This document shows positions 9,519-17,457 of a stretch of DNA of 40,374 nt, one piece after another. Under the pieces are notes generated by a model. The model was given only the letters and a program-made list of their open reading frames with translations. It was not told where the DNA came from and made no database searches. How positions within the stretch are numbered: the stretch's first letter is position 1; every line of letters starts with the position of its first letter. The position numbers and the translations under genes were made by a program. The stretch covers positions 1-40,374 of the forward strand of contig OMJJ01000299.1 of assembly GCA_900299305.1 (NCBI GenBank). Reading direction: 5' to 3'. The DNA is from a bacterium (GTDB lineage Bacteria > Armatimonadota > Chthonomonadetes > Chthonomonadales > Chthonomonadaceae).

Positions 9519-11063
9519 CTAGGGGATTCGCTCGAACGGCGAGTACCCGCCAAAGGACTGCAACACAGGCACGAAGATACGTACACTTCGCGCTTGCATC
9601 TCGACGGTAACGAGTCCCTTTTTACTCGTTATTTTGTCGCCTGTGAGTACGTCTTGTAGTTGCCCCCAACTCAGGATACGCCCTACCCTTGTGGCAAAGG
9701 TCTCCCGAACGGTTTCGTTGGCGGGGTTTACTACTACCAGAACGGTCTGCCCCAGTTTGTCGGTGGTGCGTATGAACGCAAACAGCCCATCCGTATCAAG
9801 AGCATGAAAGTCGCCGTAGCGCAGAGCGGGGTGCGCTTTACGAATCGTGGTGAGTTGGCGCACCCACTTAAGGTCGCTATTGGTATCGTTTGCCAATTCC
9901 CAGCGCATGGGGGCACGGTCTTCGGGGTCGTTTGCGCCTGTCATTCCGAGTTCTGAGCCGTAGTAGATAACGGGGGAGCCGGGAAGCGTGAAGAGTAGTG
10001 CCTGTGCGAGTTTGCGAAGGCTTCTATCGGCGACTACGTTGGCGGCGCGGGGCGTGTCGTGGTTATCTATATGGAGCCATGAGCGTAGTAGGTTTGCTAT
10101 TCCTGCGTCGGTGTTGAGGCGTTCTAGCATCTGCCCAGCACGTCCCCCCGAAATCTCGGTGTTGAGCATATCTATCGCTACTTGCATAGAGTAGAAGTTG
10201 AACACCCCATCTACTGCCCCAAACCACTGTGAGGGGTATCCTGAAATCTCACCAACAACGGCACTTCCCGCTTTGGTTTCGTGGGCGGCTTTGGTTGCTT
10301 CTGCGAGATACTGGGGTCCAATATCGTAAGCAACATCTAGCCGCCAACCGTCGATACCCTCTTTGAGGTAGGTTCTCATAACGGAGTCGGGGGCGTTCCA
10401 GAGGTAGTCTCGCACGGCGGGGTTTTCTAGGCGTAGAGCAGGCATATCGCGTATCCCATACCAAGCACGGTAGCCATTGGGGTAGGAGGTATTAAAGGTA
10501 AACCAGTTGCGGTATTGGCTCTTGGGCGTGTTTTTTGCCTGTAGGAAAAGGGGAGACGTGTTACTGATATGGTTGAAAACGCCGTCTAGCATAATGCGTT
10601 GGTTGCGCTTGTGTACCGCCGAGATAAGATTTTGCAAATCCTGCTTCGTGCCAAACTCTGGGGCTATCGCTTTGTAGTCTTCGGTATCGTATTTGTGGTT
10701 GGAGAGCGATTTGAAGATGGGGGTGAGGTAGATTACATCGGCATTAAGCGACTGAATGTAGTCTAATTTCGACTGAACTCCTTTGAGGTCGCCGCCCCAA
10801 AAGTCGTATACGTGCTGAAACCCGATTTTGGGGTCGTAAGGCGAGGCGGTAGGGAGTTCCGACCAATCGCGTAGTCGGCGCGGCGGCTGAAAGTAGGCTT
10901 TTTTCTGCTCAGGACTTTTGCTAGAGGCAAACCTATCTACAAATATCTGATAGACGACTGCGCCCATACGCCAGTCTTTGGCACGCTCTGCGAACGAGGT
11001 AGGCGCAGGAGGTGTGCTAGGCGTTTGTAGCATAGTAGCGAGTAGGAGGGCAAGTTTCCACAC
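9519..11063 (-). CDS. Secreted GH13 alpha-amylase-family glycosidase
   Basis: This 514-residue enzyme hydrolyses alpha-glucosidic bonds in starch-like or maltodextrin substrates. After a short signal peptide (MWKLALLLATMLQ) and a Pro/Thr linker come the four GH13 regions: LDGVFNH (159-165), GWRLDVA (239-245) with the nucleophile Asp243, GEIS (271-274) with the acid/base Glu272, and HIDNHD (331-336) with Asp336. The VYQIFVDRF start of the barrel and YDTEDY segment resemble the neopullulanase/cyclomaltodextrinase or alpha-glucosidase branch. A C-terminal beta domain ends the protein. The start is GTG with AAGGA upstream. An exported oxidoreductase lies just upstream on the same strand. Exact substrate cannot be told from motifs. 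Confidence 0.88.
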   Translation of the reverse strand: MWKLALLLATMLQTPSTPPAPTSFAERAKDWRMGAVVYQIFVDRFASSKSPEQKKAYFQPPRRLRDWSELPTASPYDPKIGFQHVYDFWGGDLKGVQSKLDYIQSLNADVIYLTPIFKSLSNHKYDTEDYKAIAPEFGTKQDLQNLISAVHKRNQRIMLDGVFNHISNTSPLFLQAKNTPKSQYRNWFTFNTSYPNGYRAWYGIRDMPALRLENPAVRDYLWNAPDSVMRTYLKEGIDGWRLDVAYDIGPQYLAEATKAAHETKAGSAVVGEISGYPSQWFGAVDGVFNFYSMQVAIDMLNTEISGGRAGQMLERLNTDAGIANLLRSWLHIDNHDTPRAANVVADRSLRKLAQALLFTLPGSPVIYYGSELGMTGANDPEDRAPMRWELANDTNSDLKWVRQLTTIRKAHPALRYGDFHALDTDGLFAFIRTTDKLGQTVLVVVNPANETVRETFATRVGRILSWGQLQDVLTGDKITSKKGLVTVEMQARSVRIFVPVLQSFGGYSPFERIP

Positions 11064-11148
11064 GGCAGTAGTTCCTTATCTCTTAATGGGTATGGCAGTG
11101 AGCAGTGTTTCGCATTTTGAGAGGCAAAATCCTACCCGATGTTGGTAT

Positions 11149-12168
11149 CTACTTTACTTTCTCGATGGTTCCATGCTTTGCCCGTGAGGTGTCGGCGGCG
11201 TGAATAAACGCCATGATTTCGCGTATCACTGCGTAGTCAATCGGGTTTTTTCCGGTTTTGCACATCTCCACAAAGACCTTTAGCAGTTCTCTATAGAACG
11301 CCGCCCCCTCAATAACAAAGGGGATATTTCCCTTCTCGTAGTGTGCTACAAAGCCGAAGCCGTACTGCCCTGCGCGTATACCCCGCACCGTTCCCACGTG
11401 TCCGCCCTTCCAAACTCCCGTAGCGACCTCTCCTTCGGGGGTACTCGTCATCTGCACCTTTTCGCACCCCGCCCCCATAAGCGCGTAGAGCATCTCTACT
11501 CCATGAATACCGTAGTGTAGCAGTCCGGGGTTGCCCGGATGCAGTTCTGCCGCGCCCCAAACGTCTGCCGAGAGCAGTTTTCCGTACTTGCTTTGCAGTT
11601 CGAGAGCCTCTTTGATTTTGGGGTCGTAGCGTAGTGAGGAGCAGGAGAGCAGAGGAACATGGTACTTTTGGGCGAGGGCTATCATCTTCTCCGCCTCCTG
11701 AACCGTCTCTGCGAAGGGCTTATCTACAAAGACCGGTAGCCCCGCTTTGAAGAAAGGTTCAGCACGTTTGAGGTGACGCTTACCCTGCTGTGATTCAATC
11801 ATCACTACGTCGATTTTGCCAAGTAGGTCTTCGGGCTTGTCTACAATTTCGATACCGTATTGACGTAGTTTTTCGGTGTAGCCGGGAATGCGTTCGGGCA
11901 TGATTTCGGAGTCGCCGGGGCAACCTGCGACCACCTTCGCGCCCTCCACCCACTCCGTTTCCGCAACCCCAACATGGTTGAAGCGTTGGGTAAAGGCTTC
12001 GACGTGAGAGGTATCAAAATCCACCAGTCCTATACGAATCACTTTTGCGGTCTCCTTTTGGCTCTTGGGTTGCGGTGTTGCGCTACTTCCTTTCAGGGGC
12101 ATTCCTACTTGTGTGGTTAGGAGGAGGGTCGCGCAAACACCTATCAGGGTAAAGTGTGGTTTTCTCAT
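11149..12168 (-). CDS. Exported Gfo/Idh/MocA-family oxidoreductase-like protein
   Basis: A Sec-type leader (hydrophobic 8-20) and a Ser/Lys linker precede a nucleotide-binding fold beginning IRIGLVDFDTSHVEAF. Family landmarks include the VDKPFAE segment, the equivalent of EKP in the dehydrogenases, in which the Lys-Pro pair is kept, and SCSSLRYDPKIKEALE. The usual GxGxxG loop is replaced by VDFDTSH, as in some predicted sugar dehydrogenase relatives, so cofactor binding is uncertain. Exported members of this superfamily are common in Planctomycetes-like and Armatimonadota genomes and are thought to act on sugars. It precedes the GH13 gene by 85 bases on the same strand, which would suit carbohydrate processing, though a joint transcript is not shown. 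Confidence 0.75.
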   Translation of the reverse strand: MRKPHFTLIGVCATLLLTTQVGMPLKGSSATPQPKSQKETAKVIRIGLVDFDTSHVEAFTQRFNHVGVAETEWVEGAKVVAGCPGDSEIMPERIPGYTEKLRQYGIEIVDKPEDLLGKIDVVMIESQQGKRHLKRAEPFFKAGLPVFVDKPFAETVQEAEKMIALAQKYHVPLLSCSSLRYDPKIKEALELQSKYGKLLSADVWGAAELHPGNPGLLHYGIHGVEMLYALMGAGCEKVQMTSTPEGEVATGVWKGGHVGTVRGIRAGQYGFGFVAHYEKGNIPFVIEGAAFYRELLKVFVEMCKTGKNPIDYAVIREIMAFIHAADTSRAKHGTIEKVK

Positions 12169-12254
12169 GGTTTCTTTGTCGGGTCAGTAGGCTGAGATAA
12201 TTTTTTCAAGAGAATATCTGCAATTTTATCTATACTCTATTCCGCAAGGGAGAG

Positions 12255-12548
12255 ATGCCCAATCGTATATCTCTTGGGGAAGGGAATTTGTTACTGTCAA
12301 ACGAAGTGTCTCCGGATTGGAATGTTCTCCTTGCACCGTTCCAATCCCTCTTTAGCAAGGCAGGTTTTCGCTACTTTTGTGCGTTTGTTCGTGTTTTTGC
12401 CCACCTCGACGACAGATTGTGGGTCACGCAAGTCATTCCTGCCAAGCATCTAGAGCGACACTGGACGAACTACTGCCCGTTCTTACACTCTCCTGCATGG
12501 GAGGTAACGAAGACGCAAAGCCAGAAACACAAACATAAACCACTTTGA
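12255..12548 (+). pseudogene. Truncated IS4/IS701-like transposase N-terminus (tentative)
   Basis: This 97-codon frame contains VLLAPFQSLFSKAGFRYF and then ERHWTNYCPFLHSPAW, which resemble the N-terminal part of DDE transposases of the IS701/IS4 type (LLxPFxxLFSxxxWxxA, then ERHFxxYHxxLNxxxW). The frame stops soon after, long before any DDE catalytic triad, and I found no terminal inverted repeats. I read it as the surviving 5' end of a decayed insertion sequence. It sits in the 489-bp gap beside the duplicated membrane-protein genes, which also show recombination scars. A genuine small protein cannot be excluded. Confidence 0.45.
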
Positions 12549-12604
12549 GAGGGGTGATTGTGCCACTACTATAGCGAAATCGCTAAACTACAGTCTACAT
12601 CCTT

Positions 12605-12652
12605 TTACCAGAAACTAAAGATGCTACGCACTCGCCCTTTTCTATATCTCAT
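12605..12652 (-). pseudogene. Vestigial start of a third HEAT-like membrane-protein paralogue
   Basis: Five bases after the stop of the 12658-13458 gene (minus strand), an ATG opens MRYRKGRVRSIFSFW and then stops. The first seven codons match the start of the upstream neighbour (MRYRKGRDNLY), and the stop-to-ATG spacing (TAG, five bases, ATG) is the same as at the junction of the two intact paralogues. It is therefore the 5' stub of a lost third tandem copy. Confidence 0.7.
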
Positions 12653-12657
12653 GGCGA

Positions 12658-13458
12658 CTACTCTCTGGGGCGTAGGAGTTCCTGTTCCGGCTCTTGTGTT
12701 GACCCCATGATAGGACGAAGCAGTTCGGGAGATACGTTTGGTTCACTAGAAGCACGTAGCAAAACCCGTGCCTCCTGCTCTTTTGCTAGGCGGGTTTTTA
12801 GGATAGGTAAACACCTCTGTACCACAGAAACCAACTCTTTGTAAGGCTCGGCGGGTTCTTTGGTTAGTAGGCGTTCCAGCAGGCGCACCGATTCCTGATT
12901 CCCTACATAGCGTAACGCTTCGATACAGCCACGGCACAAAGCAGTGCTAGGCACACCATCACTATCAAGCAAAAAGAGCAATCGAGCAGGAAAGAGTGCT
13001 TTTACTATCTGGTGCATCCAGTCGATATGCTTGGGTGCGAAAAAAATGGCATCCTCTTCCCTTACTTGCGGCAAAAGCGTTATTAGAACTTGTACTGCTT
13101 TCGGAGTGTGTTTGCCCATACAATCACAAAGTGCCATCTCAATAATAAAGGGGAGTGCGTCTGGTTTTCCCCTACTCTCTACTGCATGGATGACTTTCAC
13201 CGCGACTCGTATCCGGTCAGGGACGCTTATCGCAATTACCCCTCCAAGCCCTGTAAGCACGGTCGAACCGATAGATTTCAATAGACCGTCTGAAGAGAAG
13301 AGTAGCATAAAAGCGACACAGATAAACCCCACAACACCAAGTGCTGCCAATGTCACCGGACCTTTGACTAGAGCGGTGGCATAGTCGGTTTTACTACGGA
13401 GAGCATCTAACTCACTATCCTTTGTATAGAGATTATCTCGTCCTTTTCTGTATCTCAT
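12658..13458 (-). CDS. Membrane protein with HEAT-like helical region, tandem paralogue B
   Basis: The protein has 266 residues with two N-terminal membrane segments (about 34-54 and 60-79) and then alpha-helical pairs in HEAT-like style (ALPFIIEMALCD, KAVQVLITLLPQV, GCIEALRYVGNQESVRLLERLL). It ends in the tail LLRASSEPNVSPELLRPIMG...LLRPRE. The gene 5 bp upstream encodes a paralogue with the same layout and nearly the same tail, so the pair arose by tandem duplication. Helical repeat proteins of this kind usually bind partner proteins; no catalytic motif is visible. The large helical part is likely cytoplasmic. Function is unknown. The ATG start is set by the junction repeated downstream at the vestigial copy. 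Confidence 0.7.
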   Translation of the reverse strand: MRYRKGRDNLYTKDSELDALRSKTDYATALVKGPVTLAALGVVGFICVAFMLLFSSDGLLKSIGSTVLTGLGGVIAISVPDRIRVAVKVIHAVESRGKPDALPFIIEMALCDCMGKHTPKAVQVLITLLPQVREEDAIFFAPKHIDWMHQIVKALFPARLLFLLDSDGVPSTALCRGCIEALRYVGNQESVRLLERLLTKEPAEPYKELVSVVQRCLPILKTRLAKEQEARVLLRASSEPNVSPELLRPIMGSTQEPEQELLRPRE

Positions 13459-13463
13459 GGCGG

Positions 13464-14375
13464 CTACTCTTTGGGGCGCAGAAGTTCCTGCTCTGGCTCT
13501 TGGGTAGCCCCCATTACGGGACGTAGTAGTTCCGGAGAGACGTTCGGTTCGCTAGAGGCACGTAGTAAGGTGGTCTGTGCCGTCTGGTGTGCTACACACG
13601 CCTGTATTTCTGGTAAGCACTGCTCTGCTGTGTCGTACAGACCGTTAGAGCGATGAGCAGGAGTGGCGCGGCGCACTATCGCGTTTACTGCCAACAACAA
13701 TTCCGTATTACCTACGTAACGGCACGCCAAGATAATCCCTTTGCTGACCTCTACGTTAGCACTCTCTGGGGCTGGGGCAGAGATAGTATTCATAAGAGTG
13801 CGGTTCATCCATTGAATGTGACGCGGTAGAAAACAGGTGGCTTCATTTGCCGTAACCCGCGATAACAAGAGCTGAAGCACCTGCAATGTGGAGGGTTTTG
13901 ACTTATAGTTTACGGCATCGTTGAGAATAACATCGACTATGAAGGGAGTTGCATCGGGCTTGCCCCGCCTCTCAATATCTAAGACGAGTTCTTCCCCCTG
14001 TTTTCTCCGCTTCCATATCCCATGCACCACTGCAATAGAGATGGCGGGCAAGCAGAGCAAAAAAAGAGCCAACAATATCCCCCAAAACCCTCCCCAATTT
14101 GTTAATTTGGAAGTATCTGCAAAAGAGTAGAGTTGGAGTATGATAAACAATCCAAGCACCCAGGCAACTCCCCATTTTTGAGGGCGTTTTGCGTTTTGTA
14201 TCAGTTTCGCTGTTCGTGTAGCGATAGCCTGTAACTCTGGGTCGCTGTAGGTAACGGGTGCACTCTTCGATTTTGCGGTGGGCTGAAATAGGTTCATAGT
14301 TTTCTCTTCAAAGTGGGCGCGGTTCTCCCTAAGATAACCAAGAAGGCTTGTTAAACAGAGAGATGTACCGTCCAA
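13464..14375 (-). CDS. Membrane protein with HEAT-like helical region, tandem paralogue A
   Basis: This protein has 303 residues in the TTG-start reading, with two membrane segments at about 68-84 and 94-119, a helical region (RGKPDATPFIVDVILND; VSKGIILACRYVGNTELLL), and the tail LLRASSEPNVSPELLRPVMG. Shared landmarks with paralogue B are RGKPDA, PRHIQWM versus PKHIDWM, RYVGN and the tail. Two starts are possible. TTG at 14375 has GAGAGGAG at ideal spacing. ATG at 14297 (MNLFQPTAK, 277 residues) has a weaker GAAGAG but aligns better with the N-terminus of paralogue B. I list the TTG because of its ribosome site, with the ATG a close second. Function is unknown. Confidence 0.65.
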   Translation of the reverse strand: MDGTSLCLTSLLGYLRENRAHFEEKTMNLFQPTAKSKSAPVTYSDPELQAIATRTAKLIQNAKRPQKWGVAWVLGLFIILQLYSFADTSKLTNWGGFWGILLALFLLCLPAISIAVVHGIWKRRKQGEELVLDIERRGKPDATPFIVDVILNDAVNYKSKPSTLQVLQLLLSRVTANEATCFLPRHIQWMNRTLMNTISAPAPESANVEVSKGIILACRYVGNTELLLAVNAIVRRATPAHRSNGLYDTAEQCLPEIQACVAHQTAQTTLLRASSEPNVSPELLRPVMGATQEPEQELLRPKE

Positions 14376-14442
14376 TCACACTCCTCTCAACTTAAGAAGG
14401 GTAGCGGAAGGAGTGAGTGACAAGCATAACGTAACACACTAT

Positions 14443-16605
14443 CTACCGCCATTCAATCTCAAGTCTGTCTCCCGTCGCCATTTTAATCGGTGATTGGAAC
14501 GTAAGCACAACCTCTTGCCCTATAGCCTCCCTAGAGCGAATGCCAATGGGCGCAACTCCCAAACTCACAAGAATACGCGCCTCCTTACTCTCTACCGCGC
14601 TTTTGGGAACCCGCACACTCTGCACTACCAGAACCGCGCCCGCGCCTCCAAAGTGTGCCTTATGCGCTAAAGAGATAAGCCGCTCCACACGAAAACTAAC
14701 GAGGTAGCCCTTAGCACGCGGCTTAAACTCAACGCGCCCCCAAAAGCGCGGCTTTGTTACAGGGATAGTAAGGGTGCGCCATGTTCCCGGTATCTCCGGA
14801 GTAAGCCGTAATATCTGAGATTGAGGGTCGTAATCGAAACCTGCTAGTGCGTTAGGTGTGTAGCCTCCAACGGCTTGTGCCAATGCCGTTCGCAAGGGAG
14901 TTGATAGCGGCTTAGGCGTAGGGAGGTAGGTAAATGCAGAAAGGGTATCGACTTCTAACGGCTTCAAACCCCGCGTTAGCCGCAGCCCCATCTTCAGGGC
15001 GTTAGCAAGTAACTCCTGCTCACTCTTTTCTGCCGATAGCAGGTACTGAGACAAGAAACCCATTGCCCTTTGAATAAAAGGTGAGTGGAATCGTAACGCC
15101 TCCTCATCCTCTGCACCAAACCCATACTGCCCCACCATCAGCACGTAGGCGCAGGTGTTTCGTAACAGAGCAGAAGTCGGTTCGGGAAGGGTAGGAGACG
15201 AAGACGGCTGGAGGCGCGTATATCCCTGCTCCAAACTACCCGTATCCGATGGAAAAGAGCCATCTACCGACTGCGTTCGCGCCAAGCGTTCCAAATTCGC
15301 ACGGCAGAGCGCGGGAAAGTAGTTTACCAGCGTCTCATTCAGGGCAAGCGCGTCATAAGCAGAGGCGAAGTTCGCACCCGCTCGGTTCTCCCCTGCCTCC
15401 CCAACCTCTGCCAGTAGCCCAAGCTCACCCTCTCTTCCATGCGTCAGGTGAGTAGTCAGCGCGGCAACACTGTTCAAAATCTGAGACACAAGGGGGCGCG
15501 GCAAAGTAGACGAGAGTAGGCGGCGTTGTGGCTCCTCCGTAAGCGCAATAAGGTGACGGTACTCCGTAAGCAACTCTTGGGCAGTACGCACCGCAGAGGG
15601 AAACGCCTTAGCCGCGTAGTCGCCATAATCGACCCCCGAAAGCGCAAAATGGTGAGGAACGTGCCAAGCCACCGCAAAAGGAACCTCCGCATAATCCCCC
15701 GGACTAAGCGTAAGGCGCACCGCAATCGCCCCCGCGGGGTGGTTCTTGCCCTCCTCACCCATTCCTGTAGAACCCGATACCGTACCATCACGTGCAAACG
15801 CTTCCCACCAAGGTGGCTGAGGGGCGAGTGTGTTCCAACCCGCCATGCTAATGCTCACCTCTTTGCGCGGGGGGCGCATCAGCAGAGCCATCTCGCCGGT
15901 GGTGTTATCGCGTAAATGTTCTTCAAGGGAGTTCCCCTGAGTAAGCGGAACCCCCTGCATCCTCATTCCGAATATCCCCTGCTCATCCGGTATCGACACA
16001 ACAGACGTACCCGTTCGATTCGAGGTCGTGCCAAGCCTAGCCGTCCCTCCTACCCCCAGCACATTCTCCCAAGAGAGCAGTACGCTCACCTCAACCGGGA
16101 TAGTAGAGGGGTTTTTAAGTTCAAACAGAAACAGCCCTGCCGGAAAGGAGGAGTTCCGCAAATCGTGCGGTATAAGAGGAGAGGCTACCCGCAAACGCAC
16201 CTGTAGCGGCAGAGTCGGGTCTTTTGGGGTGAGAAACGCCTCTGGAAAAAGCCCCTGAAAATCCAATGCACCGATATTGGGGAGCGAATAAGGGGTTTTG
16301 AGGGTAAAGCTACGCGCAGAGATACGCTCGCCCCGCTTTGTCCATATCGCCGCAAAGCAACCGGGAAGGCTTGCAATAGGGCGTTGGGAGTTGTGAGTCC
16401 ATGCACCCTGAGTTATTGCCCCTTCGCTGTTCACCTCAAAGGTTCCTGCGCCCACCCCGCCAATAGGCACACGGTTAAGAAGCGGCGTGGTAAGCAACAC
16501 CCCCTCTTTCTTATCGAAAGGCGGTACTACCTGCCCCTTGCCCTCTTCCAATACTCCCGTAAGTAGCATCAAAAGTAGGTAAGTGAGAAGAGAACGAGAG
16601 TTCAT
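14443..16605 (-). CDS. Exported GH116-like (GBA2-type) protein, probably catalytically degenerate
   Basis: This is a 720-residue exported protein (signal peptide SLLTYLLLMLLTG) related to GH116 beta-glucosidases. The N-terminal beta domain is clear: NRVPIGGVGAGTFEV, GAWTHNSQRP and VLLSWENVLG. The helical half also aligns with the intact GH116 at the window end (NYFPALCRANLERLA versus LFPNLERSMRE; YDPQSQILRLTPEIPG versus YDASTATMSIAPRISG). However, the catalytic-domain middle is shortened: I find no NTYD-type acid/base segment, and the nucleophile region is unrecognisable. It may be a binding protein or an inactive relic. The start at 16605 overlaps the upstream GNAT stop as ATGA, indicating coupled translation; the ORF-track Met at 16650 lies inside the GNAT gene. 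Confidence 0.6.
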   Translation of the reverse strand: MNSRSLLTYLLLMLLTGVLEEGKGQVVPPFDKKEGVLLTTPLLNRVPIGGVGAGTFEVNSEGAITQGAWTHNSQRPIASLPGCFAAIWTKRGERISARSFTLKTPYSLPNIGALDFQGLFPEAFLTPKDPTLPLQVRLRVASPLIPHDLRNSSFPAGLFLFELKNPSTIPVEVSVLLSWENVLGVGGTARLGTTSNRTGTSVVSIPDEQGIFGMRMQGVPLTQGNSLEEHLRDNTTGEMALLMRPPRKEVSISMAGWNTLAPQPPWWEAFARDGTVSGSTGMGEEGKNHPAGAIAVRLTLSPGDYAEVPFAVAWHVPHHFALSGVDYGDYAAKAFPSAVRTAQELLTEYRHLIALTEEPQRRLLSSTLPRPLVSQILNSVAALTTHLTHGREGELGLLAEVGEAGENRAGANFASAYDALALNETLVNYFPALCRANLERLARTQSVDGSFPSDTGSLEQGYTRLQPSSSPTLPEPTSALLRNTCAYVLMVGQYGFGAEDEEALRFHSPFIQRAMGFLSQYLLSAEKSEQELLANALKMGLRLTRGLKPLEVDTLSAFTYLPTPKPLSTPLRTALAQAVGGYTPNALAGFDYDPQSQILRLTPEIPGTWRTLTIPVTKPRFWGRVEFKPRAKGYLVSFRVERLISLAHKAHFGGAGAVLVVQSVRVPKSAVESKEARILVSLGVAPIGIRSREAIGQEVVLTFQSPIKMATGDRLEIEWR

Positions 16606-17444
16606 AGCCGTTGCGCTCCCTTCTTGGGAACCAAAAAGAGTAGCCTCCACCGTCCCACTCCCTCAAACCCAATACGGGTATAGACACGCCCCGCCACTGG
16701 GTTTTCATAGAAGAGGGTGGGGCATTTCCCATCTCGTTGCAGGTCTAAGGAGAGGGCGGTAACACACGCCGCCGCATAGCCCTTGCCCCGCGCCTCTGGT
16801 AAGGTAAAGACTCCCCCTATCATCCCTGCCGCTTTTCCCTCTACATTCATCAGGGCAGAGGAGACGATACGGGCTGGGCGAAAGCGAGTCGCCTCCTCCT
16901 CTACCACAAAGGCGCGTTCTCTCCCGATTTTAGGCTGTAGGTTGGCGCGGCTACGGTACATCGTGCCGGCTACCGCGTAGAGTGCCACCATCCTTTCGAG
17001 GTCGGAGGCGAGTGCGGGGCGTGCCAATGGTAAGGCGGGCGATTGGTACAGAGGGGGTTGGCGTAGAGCCATGTAGAGGCTCTCCTCGTGGGAAGAGATT
17101 TGGTACTTATGCAGATGTGGGCAGAGCGCAGTTACGGTTTCGGCAGTACCGCGTATCCCCATCACACCTACTTCTGCGTCTATCATTTCGGCAAAAAGGC
17201 GGGCACACTCACCGCCAGCATCGACCACTACCACGGTATTGCTAAAGCGCATAAGAACGCCGCGTAGCGCGGTTTCGTTGGCACTAAACGCCCCCCAAAA
17301 CGTTACGGTATCGTGACGAAAGCCGTATCCTTCGATGTTTGTACGTACAGTATCCCACCGCCACGGGTCGGTAGCAAGCAGAGCCGAAAAGAGCAGTGCA
17401 TCCTCCTCTTGTAGTCGGCGAAGCACGGTGGGCAGTCTGCTCAT
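16602..17444 (-). CDS. GNAT-family N-acetyltransferase
   Basis: The 280-residue protein has a divergent N-terminal half and a C-terminal GNAT fold. The acetyl-CoA loop is GGVFTLPEARGKGYAAACVTALS (roughly 215-237, with R-G-K-G-Y/A as the Q/RxxGxG/A motif), followed by LFYENPVAGRVYTRIGFEGVGRW, the usual beta5-alpha4 segment with N and Y. It would transfer an acetyl group to an amine or protein N-terminus; the substrate cannot be inferred. The stop overlaps the start of the GH116-like gene (ATGA), and the Ig-like gene ends 13 bases upstream, so these three probably form one transcript. The two-part layout resembles FR47-like acetyltransferases. Confidence 0.82.
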   Translation of the reverse strand: MSRLPTVLRRLQEEDALLFSALLATDPWRWDTVRTNIEGYGFRHDTVTFWGAFSANETALRGVLMRFSNTVVVVDAGGECARLFAEMIDAEVGVMGIRGTAETVTALCPHLHKYQISSHEESLYMALRQPPLYQSPALPLARPALASDLERMVALYAVAGTMYRSRANLQPKIGRERAFVVEEEATRFRPARIVSSALMNVEGKAAGMIGGVFTLPEARGKGYAAACVTALSLDLQRDGKCPTLFYENPVAGRVYTRIGFEGVGRWRLLFLVPKKGAQRL

Positions 17445-17457
17445 GGGGCAGGTTTCC

